Of a stretch of DNA of 55,194 nucleotides, positions 50,530 to 55,194 are shown one piece after another. Source of the stretch: CALVGQ01 sp964368495 (GTDB taxonomy: Bacteria > Bacillota_I > Bacilli_A > Erysipelotrichales > Erysipelotrichaceae); NCBI GenBank assembly GCA_964368495.1, contig CAYJAJ010000012.1:1-55194 (forward strand). The letters are read 5' to 3'. Below the pieces are notes generated by a model. That model made no database searches, was not told the DNA's origin, and worked only from the letters and a program-made list of their open reading frames with translations. Made by a program: the position numbers and the translations under genes. Position 1 is the stretch's first letter, and each line of letters opens with the position of its first letter.

Positions 50530-51880
50530 CTTGTTTTATCTCCTCAATAAATGTAGCTGCAAAACCAGTATTATATTTTCCTTCAATAAATTTAGGGTGA
50601 TGTAAAGTCATATAATGGAATTCAATATTAGTTTTAATTCCATCAATAATTAATTCTTCTAAAGCAATGCGCATTTTACGAATCGCTTCTAAGCGTGTCG
50701 GAGCAAATGCAATTAGCTTTAAAATCATTGAATCATAAAATGGAGGTATCGTATATCCATTATAAACAGCACTATCAATTCTAATCCCTCGACCTCCAGG
50801 TGTATTTAAAAATGAAATCGTTCCAGGTGAAGGTGCAAAATCTTGATTTACATCTTCTGCGTTGATGCGACATTCAATCGCATAACCCTGAGTTGTAATA
50901 TCATTTTGCTTAATTAATAATTTCTGGTTATCTGCAATTTTAATCTGATGTTTAATAATATCAATATTACAAATCATCTCTGTAATTGGATGTTCTACTT
51001 GAATTCGAGTATTCATCTCCATGAAATAATATTTTCCATGACAGTCCAATAAAAACTCAATTGTTCCTACACTGTTATATCCAACATACTCACATGCTTT
51101 TACAGCATCCGCTAGTAATCTTTCTCTAATTGATGCATCTAATACATAGCAAGGCGCTTCTTCAATTAACTTTTGATTACGTCTTTGGAAACTACAATCA
51201 CGTTCATATAAGTGAACGACATTTCCAAATTTATCGGCCATTAATTGCACCTCGATGTGTTTTGGATTTTCAATATATTTTTCAATATATACAGCATCAT
51301 CAGCAAAACAAGATAAAGCTTCAGCTTTGGCGTTGAGGTAACTAGACTCAAATTCAGATTCGTTGTGAACGATGCGCATTCCGCGACCACCACCGCCACT
51401 ACTTGCTTTAATCATCACAGGGTAACTAACTTCTGCAGCAATTTTTAAGCCTTGTTCTACACTTTCAATGATTTCTTTGCTTCCAGGCACAACAGGTACA
51501 CCGGCTTGCATCATGATTTTTCTGGCTTCAGACTTATTTCCCATTTTTTCAATTATTTCAGCATCAGGTCCAATAAAAATTAAACCGCACTGTTGAACTA
51601 ATTTTGCAAATGTTGGGTTCTCACTTAAAAAACCAAAACCAGGATGAATTGCATCACATCCAGTACTACAAGCAGCTTGTATAATTTGATTCATATTCAA
51701 GTAGCTATCTTTTGGTCGTGGTCCACCAATGCAAACTGATTCATCTGCCAATTGTACATGCAAAGCGTCTTTATCGGCTGTAGAATATATAACTACGGTT
51801 TTAATCGACATTTCCTTGCAAGTGCGAATAATACGAATAGCGATTTCTCCTCTGTTGGCAATCAAGATCTTTTTAATCAT
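50513..51880 (-). CDS. accC: Biotin carboxylase subunit AccC
   Basis: ATP-dependent carboxylation of the biotin on AccB. 455 residues of ATP-grasp fold. KILIANRGEIAIRIIRTC, GFLSENPTFA, the glycine loop KASSGGGGRGMRIV, ERDCSFQRRNQKLIEEAPC, EFLLDCHGKYYFMEMNTRIQ and VEHPITEMI are canonical. It overlaps accB by 8 bp and accD by 17 bp. Confidence 0.97.
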   Translation of the reverse strand: MIKKILIANRGEIAIRIIRTCKEMSIKTVVIYSTADKDALHVQLADESVCIGGPRPKDSYLNMNQIIQAACSTGCDAIHPGFGFLSENPTFAKLVQQCGLIFIGPDAEIIEKMGNKSEARKIMMQAGVPVVPGSKEIIESVEQGLKIAAEVSYPVMIKASSGGGGRGMRIVHNESEFESSYLNAKAEALSCFADDAVYIEKYIENPKHIEVQLMADKFGNVVHLYERDCSFQRRNQKLIEEAPCYVLDASIRERLLADAVKACEYVGYNSVGTIEFLLDCHGKYYFMEMNTRIQVEHPITEMICNIDIIKHQIKIADNQKLLIKQNDITTQGYAIECRINAEDVNQDFAPSPGTISFLNTPGGRGIRIDSAVYNGYTIPPFYDSMILKLIAFAPTRLEAIRKMRIALEELIIDGIKTNIEFHYMTLHHPKFIEGKYNTGFAATFIEEIKQGEQNI

Positions 51881-52316
51881 TGTTTTCTCCGATTAAGAAA
51901 ATCGCTTGATCAAATTGCACCATATCTCCATCTTGTACACAGATTTCGCTTATTACTCCAGATTGATCTGCTTTAATTTCATTCATCACTTTCATCGCCT
52001 CTACAATACAGACTACATCACCTTTGTTTACTTTCGCACCTGCGCTAACAAATGGTTTTGCATCTGGGGAAGGGGCACCATAAAAAGTACCTACTAATGG
52101 ACTTTTAATAGCTTTTGTTTCTTTTATAACTGGGGCTACTTCTGGAGTTACTGTATTTACAGAGGTAGGCACATTAATAATTTGTGGTTGTGGAATATTG
52201 TTTCCATCGCTGTATTTTTTTAATTTAATTTTAATATCTTCAATTTCTAATTCCATTGAAGCAACTTTACTATCTTCAAATAGTGATATAATCTGTTCAA
52301 TTTTCTTTGTGTCCAT
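51873..52316 (-). CDS. accB: Biotin carboxyl carrier protein AccB
   Basis: 147 residues. The N-terminal helical domain (about 1-40) is followed by a Pro/Val/Thr-rich linker (IPQPQIINVPTSVNTVTPEV) and the biotinyl domain with CIVEAMKVMNEI, in which Lys109 is the biotinylation site. It is the substrate of BirA encoded at 40449. The GGAGAG site before its ATG lies just after the hairpin separating it from acpP. Confidence 0.97.
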   Translation of the reverse strand: MDTKKIEQIISLFEDSKVASMELEIEDIKIKLKKYSDGNNIPQPQIINVPTSVNTVTPEVAPVIKETKAIKSPLVGTFYGAPSPDAKPFVSAGAKVNKGDVVCIVEAMKVMNEIKADQSGVISEICVQDGDMVQFDQAIFLIGENND

Positions 52317-52337
52317 TTTGACTCTCCTTATTTTGAA

Positions 52338-52361
52338 AATGAGCTAATCTCTTAGCTCATT
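52338..52361 (-). terminator. Partial terminator/attenuator between acpP and accB
   Basis: AATGAGCTAA-GAGA-TTAGCTCATT is a perfect 10-bp stem; on the minus strand it is followed only by TTTTC. The short T run suggests leaky termination that would give much more acpP than acc/fab mRNA. Confidence 0.7.
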
Positions 52362-52368
52362 GCATTTA

Positions 52369-52593
52369 CTATCCTTTTGCTTGAATTAAATCGATAATAT
52401 CTTGAACGGTTTCAAGCTTTGATAGCTCTTCATCTTCAATTCTTACATCAAATTCAGTTTCTAATTCTAATGCCAACTCAACAGCTGAAATAGAATCAAT
52501 TCCTAAGTCATCCTTTAAATTAGCTTCTGGTTTAACTGCAGTTTCATCTACATTAATAGCGTCTACTAAAACTTTTGTTATTTTTTCAATCAT
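52369..52593 (-). CDS. acpP: Acyl carrier protein AcpP
   Basis: 74 residues, highly acidic four-helix carrier. Ser34 of DDLGIDSISAVELALEL carries phosphopantetheine; the common DSL is DSI here. GGAGGAC precedes the ATG. It is the promoter-proximal gene of the lipid cluster and is separated from accB by a hairpin. Confidence 0.96.
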   Translation of the reverse strand: MIEKITKVLVDAINVDETAVKPEANLKDDLGIDSISAVELALELETEFDVRIEDEELSKLETVQDIIDLIQAKG

Positions 52594-52631
52594 ATTGTCC
52601 TCCGAATAACTTTATAAAAAAGTACCACCAT

Positions 52632-52660
52632 ATTATACATTCTTTGAATATCAAAGTAAA
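52632..52660 (-). promoter_or_regulatory. Promoter of acpP and the fab/acc cluster
   Basis: On the minus strand TTTACT (52655-52660) and TATAAT (52632-52637) are 17 bases apart, about 40 bases upstream of acpP. The palindrome at 52642-52656 lies between the boxes. Confidence 0.75.
52642..52656 (-). promoter_or_regulatory. FabT-like palindromic operator
   Basis: CTTTGATATTCAAAG is a 15-bp palindrome (six-base arms, three-base centre) of the TTTGAnnnTCAAA form known for FabT, the MarR-type fatty acid repressor of lactic acid bacteria. It sits between the -35 and -10 boxes, where a repressor would act. No fabT gene is in the window. Confidence 0.65.
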
Positions 52661-52794
52661 CAAAATTTGTATTTTTCATTGTTGAACCACAGAAAATTTC
52701 GTTGTTTTATCATATTCAATTTAGGTGAATATTGTATTTTATGAACTATCTTTTTTACTTATTCAAAAAATAGATTGAATAATTATAATAAAAA

Positions 52795-52819
52795 AATGTA
52801 GAATTCAATTCCACATTTT
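52795..52819 (-). terminator. Terminator of bioY
   Basis: AAATGTGGAATT pairs imperfectly with ATTCTACATTT across the bioY stop and is followed by TTTT on the minus strand. It insulates bioY from acpP. Confidence 0.8.
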
Positions 52820-53344
52820 TATCGCCCTTAGTTTTTTTGCGATTGTTATTGCAAGCATTGCGCTAATGATATCTCCTGGTAAAAAAACAACACAAAGATT
52901 CATAATTACCCAGAATAAATCAACAGTAGTCCCATTCAATAAATACTGTATAAAAACAAAATATACAATGCCCATTCCATAAATGAGTACGATTCCAATC
53001 ATACTTGCGAAAAATTGACTAGCGATGCTTTTTTTGTTTTTACAGTAAGTAGAAATAACCCATGTGGCTATAACAAATCCAAGTAAATATCCAAAAGTTG
53101 GCTGAAACACATACGATAAGCCACCTCCGTTAGCTAAAATAGGGATGCCCAATAGCCCAACTGTAATGTACAGGCATACACTCAACATTGCGACTTTTCT
53201 TTTTAGAAGCAATGCCGCAAGTACAATAACAAGTGTTTGTAAAGTAATTGGCACAATCGATATCGGGACTTTTATAAATGCACCAATTGCTAAAAAAGCA
53301 GTAAACATGGCACTATAGGCCATTTCATCAATTTTAAGTTTCAT
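52805..53344 (-). CDS. bioY: Biotin ECF transporter S component BioY
   Basis: Membrane protein that binds biotin and docks on an EcfAAT module (not encoded here). About 179 residues, six hydrophobic segments. Family features are KVPISIVPITLQTLVIVLAA (the PxTxQ motif), LGIPILANGGGLSYVFQPTF, GYLLGFVIATW and CVVFLPGDIISAMLA (LPGDxxK-like). Of two adjacent ATGs (53347 and 53344) the second is better spaced from GAGGTG. A perfect BirA-type operator overlaps its -35. The organism likely takes up biotin; no biotin synthesis gene is seen here. Confidence 0.95.
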   Translation of the reverse strand: MKLKIDEMAYSAMFTAFLAIGAFIKVPISIVPITLQTLVIVLAALLLKRKVAMLSVCLYITVGLLGIPILANGGGLSYVFQPTFGYLLGFVIATWVISTYCKNKKSIASQFFASMIGIVLIYGMGIVYFVFIQYLLNGTTVDLFWVIMNLCVVFLPGDIISAMLAITIAKKLRAIKMWN

Positions 53345-53360
53345 CATTCACCTCGAAGTG

Positions 53361-53389
53361 ATTATAACAAACAACTTCTTTATTGTAAA
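53361..53389 (-). promoter_or_regulatory. Promoter of bioY
   Basis: On the minus strand TTTACA (53384-53389) and TATAAT (53361-53366) are 17 bases apart, upstream of bioY. Confidence 0.75.
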
Positions 53390-53414
53390 CCATATAAACG
53401 ATAAAGTTTACAAT
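53382..53414 (-). promoter_or_regulatory. BirA (biotin repressor) operator of bioY
   Basis: ATTGTAAAC-N15-GTTTACAAT is a perfect 9-bp inverted repeat with the 15-base spacer usual for BirA boxes. One arm contains the bioY -35 box. The regulatory BirA that would bind it is encoded at 40449-41396. Confidence 0.85.
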
Positions 53415-53587
53415 GTTCTCGCGATGCTAAGTGATCCAAACTGAATTAAACACATATTAACAATTATCGTTGTATAAACTTACGACGGAAATTGGAATAG
53501 TCTATGATTCTTGCTTAATTGATTGGTTTATTGCAATAATTAAGTTTGCGGTGTAAAATACAAATTAAAAATCTTAGGAGAACAGTT

Positions 53588-54145
53588 ATGAAACATTTAG
53601 GTACAAAAGAAATTAAAACAGATAGAATAATTTTAAGAGAATTCCAACATAACGACGTAAATTATGCATTTAAAAATTGGTGCAATGATGAAAAGGTGAC
53701 AAAATATCTTACGTGGCCAGCTCACTGTGATTTAAATGTAACAGAAAGTGTTATAAACAGTTGGATAAAGTCATATGAAAAAAAGAACTTCTACCAATGG
53801 GCAATTGTATTAAAGGACATAAATGAGCCAATTGGTTCTATTGCTGTCACTGAGATAAATGAAAAAGTTAACTGTGTTGACATCGGATATTGTATCGGGG
53901 TCAATTGGTGGAATAAAGGGATTGTTACAGAAGCGCTTACTGCAGTTATCACATTTTTGTTTGAAGAGGCGAAAGTTAATAAAATACAAGCACGACATGA
54001 TCCTAAAAATATTAATTCTGGTAAAGTCATGCTAAAGTGCGGATTAAAATATGAGGGGACATTAAGGCAATCAGATTTTAATAATCAAGGTATTGTAGAT
54101 GCTGCTTATTATGGTCTTTTATCAAGTGAATACGGAGCGGAATGA
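53588..54145 (+). CDS. GNAT N-acetyltransferase, RimJ/RimL type
   Basis: 185 residues of the Acetyltransf_3 group. It starts ETDRxxLR-like (IKTDRIILREFQHNDVNYAF), then WAIVLKDINEPIGSIAV, and the acetyl-CoA segment DIGYCIGVNWWNKGIVTEAL (usual RxxGxG/A, here WNKGIVTEA). ARHDPKNINSGKVMLKCGLK (the N..S..v..K.GF block) follows. Start ATG 53588 with TAGGAGAA upstream. Targets may be ribosomal protein N-termini, antibiotics or small amines. Confidence 0.9.
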   Translation: MKHLGTKEIKTDRIILREFQHNDVNYAFKNWCNDEKVTKYLTWPAHCDLNVTESVINSWIKSYEKKNFYQWAIVLKDINEPIGSIAVTEINEKVNCVDIGYCIGVNWWNKGIVTEALTAVITFLFEEAKVNKIQARHDPKNINSGKVMLKCGLKYEGTLRQSDFNNQGIVDAAYYGLLSSEYGAE

Positions 54146-54241
54146 AGTAAGCATAATAAGGGTAGTAATTAGAAAAGGTTATCAAAGAGGTTAGAACCTA
54201 AATTCAACAAGAAAATTATTTCAAAAAATCAGTTATATATA

Positions 54242-54331
54242 GAGTACTTATTGAATAAAATTGAAATGTCTGGTTGGACTTCATCCATAGGAGTTTGACT
54301 TAGGATATTTCAAATAATTAAGTGCTTTTTT
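54242..54331 (+). terminator. Large structured terminator-like element (possible small RNA 3' end)
   Basis: AGTACTTA (54242-54249) pairs with TAAGTGCT over 8 bp, and an inner TTGAAAT/ATTTCAA helix of 7 bp closes a 40-base apical region that itself contains TGGA-CTTCA-TCCA. It ends in TTTTTTT. It is longer and more branched than the other terminators in the window. Confidence 0.5.
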
Positions 54332-54665
54332 TATGTGTGTTTTAAGTACGAAAAACAAAAAAATTAGATGTGTTCTTTAAAAAATGAAAATCAGTAAAAA
54401 AATGAAAGGGCATTCAATGGTAAAATTTCGGTTAAATTACCATAATTTGTATAGTTAAAATTATAACATATAAAAAAAACTGATGGCAAATGCGTATTTT
54501 ACACAAAAAACATTCCTGTTAACTATATAAAATCATACTATATATATCAAAATCAATAAAAAATACAAATTTCGATGAATAGTTACAAATGTAACTGGAA
54601 TGTAACGATTATGTTGTATAACTAATTATGTAATAGCAAGAGTAGTGATGTGATGGCAGTTACAG

Positions 54666-54697
54666 TTTAGTGAAAAACAAGCAAATGTTTCACTAAA
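54666..54697 (+). repeat. Perfect 10-bp inverted repeat in the surface protein leader
   Basis: TTTAGTGAAA and TTTCACTAAA with a 12-base loop. No T run follows, so it is an RNA hairpin or operator and not a terminator. Confidence 0.65.
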
Positions 54698-54827
54698 AGT
54701 AATTAATGTTTGAACATTATAAATTTTGGTTTAATCAAGAGATTTTAATTAAATCAAAAGTAATAGTTTCAATTATGACAAAATGAAAAGTCTACTCAGT
54801 TAATTGAAAAAAATGGAGGGTTATATT

Positions 54828-55194
54828 ATGAAAGCTAAGTATTTAATTTCAAGTATGAAGTCACTATTGGCTAAAACAGCCATAGTGGCATTTGCAGCAA
54901 CACTTTTATTTACGGTAGTTACACCAGATGCAACATTTGCTTTAGCTGGTGATGCAAGTAACGGTGTGCAAACAACAACAGTGGCACCACAAACAACAAC
55001 AGTGGCACCACAAACAACAACAGAAGCGCCTCAAACAACAACAGAAGCGCCAAAAACAACAACAGAAGCGCCTCAAACAACAACACAAGCAAATGGTTTA
55101 TCAGGAGCTAGATCATCATTATCAAGATCAAATGTTTACCCTACAGGGCCTGCAGCAGAATTAGTTAACATTAAAGCAGAGCCAGGAACTGATG
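54828..55194 (+). CDS. Secreted/surface protein with Thr-rich TTTxAP repeats (5' part)
   Basis: The gene starts at ATG 54828 with GGAGGG upstream and runs off the right edge. A signal peptide is clear: basic MKAKYLISSMKSLLAK, hydrophobic TAIVAFAATLLFTVV, and a likely cleavage near DATFA-LAGDA (about residue 39). Residues 48-89 are six 7-residue units, QTTTVAP twice, QTTTEAP twice, KTTTEAP and QTTTQAN, a mucin-like linker. After it comes GARSSLSRSNVYPTGPAAEL, the start of the mature domain. Such linkers are seen in extracellular proteins and may be glycosylated. What the domain does cannot be seen. Confidence 0.85.
   Translation, partial: MKAKYLISSMKSLLAKTAIVAFAATLLFTVVTPDATFALAGDASNGVQTTTVAPQTTTVAPQTTTEAPQTTTEAPKTTTEAPQTTTQANGLSGARSSLSRSNVYPTGPAAELVNIKAEPGTD
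54969..55094 (+). repeat. Tandem 21-bp repeat, six units, coding for TTTxAP
   Basis: Six contiguous 21-bp units (CAA ACA ACA ACA then GTG/GAA GCA/GCG CCA/CCT). The ACA codons are nearly identical between units, which favours slippage and copy-number change. Confidence 0.9.

Larger units (their letters stand above)
54146..54827 (+). other. Long non-coding region upstream of a surface protein gene
   Basis: About 680 bases with no credible gene. It holds a structured terminator-like element (54242-54331), an IR GTTACA-AA-TGTAAC (54582-54595), a 10-bp hairpin (54666-54697) and a palindrome AATGTT-TG-AACATT (54705-54718), then the GGAGGG site of the next gene. Confidence 0.7.

Noticed and set aside
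54969..55094. CRISPR-like repeat
   Set aside because: The 21-bp units are contiguous with no spacers and code for a Thr-rich linker.
54949..55164. Gln-rich open frame (QQQ repeats) near the right edge
   Set aside because: It is the shifted frame of the ACA-rich linker; the frame with a signal peptide and SD starts at 54828.

Overview
The window is about 55 kb of AT-rich DNA from a low-GC Gram-positive bacterium (Bacillota). Strong AGGAGG-type ribosome binding sites, frequent TTG/GTG starts, U-tailed hairpin terminators, and the class II ribonucleotide reductase, comFA/comFC and FabK-type fatty acid genes all fit this. Gene content and order look most like an anaerobic Erysipelotrichia-type organism; that placement is inference. 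No rRNA, tRNA, CRISPR array or transposase was seen. Most of the window is conserved chromosome, with small accessory patches near 0.4-1.7 kb, 29.6-30.7 kb, 35.3-40.3 kb and 54-55 kb.

Layout. 0-2.5 kb: the 3' end of tuf, broken by a 10-N assembly gap, then small membrane proteins, a MazG-like protein and a TPP riboswitch that appears to control translation of the thiamine transporter gene thiT. 2.6-5.7 kb (minus strand): B12-dependent ribonucleotide reductase nrdJ with a PduO-type corrinoid adenosyltransferase. 5.8-8.3 kb: a ClpC-like ATPase with a decayed, truncated second AAA+ domain, then ispD. 8.3-11.9 kb: an oxidoreductase, a Ca2+/cation antiporter, an EamA transporter and a lone PTS IIA protein lacking one of its two active-site histidines. 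12-17.6 kb: comFA-comFC-csp, then secA-prfB; prfB uses the classic CTTTGAC +1 frameshift. 17.6-25.1 kb: mutS-mutL-miaA-tcdA and a MATE exporter. 25.1-35.3 kb: phosphoesterase, cca, a PfkB kinase, ispF-DUF4438, a membrane protein plus M23 peptidase pair that resembles a phage lysis cassette, split chromate transporters, pepF and an rRNA uracil methyltransferase. 35.3-40.3 kb: an accessory patch with a cupin/SDR pair, two parallel XRE-regulator/membrane-protein modules, an HxlR regulator with a VOC protein, and small decayed fragments.

40.4-53.4 kb is one functional block. birA (plus strand) meets, tail to tail, a large minus-strand cluster reading acpP-accB-accC-accD-accA-fabH-fabK-(NMO flavoprotein)-fabD-fabG-fabF-fabZ-acpS-plsC. 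Upstream of acpP lies the biotin transporter gene bioY. A perfect 9-15-9 inverted repeat of BirA-operator type overlaps the bioY -35 box, and a FabT-like palindrome lies between the -35 and -10 boxes of acpP. The block therefore links biotin uptake, biotin ligation to AccB, malonyl-CoA formation, chain elongation and phosphatidic acid synthesis. The extra NMO-family flavoprotein overlaps fabK and fabD and is a candidate for the missing unsaturated fatty acid branch-point function, because no FabA, FabM or FabN is visible here.

The right edge carries the start of a secreted protein with a Thr-rich TTTxAP repeat. It is preceded by about 680 bp of non-coding DNA with several inverted repeats.
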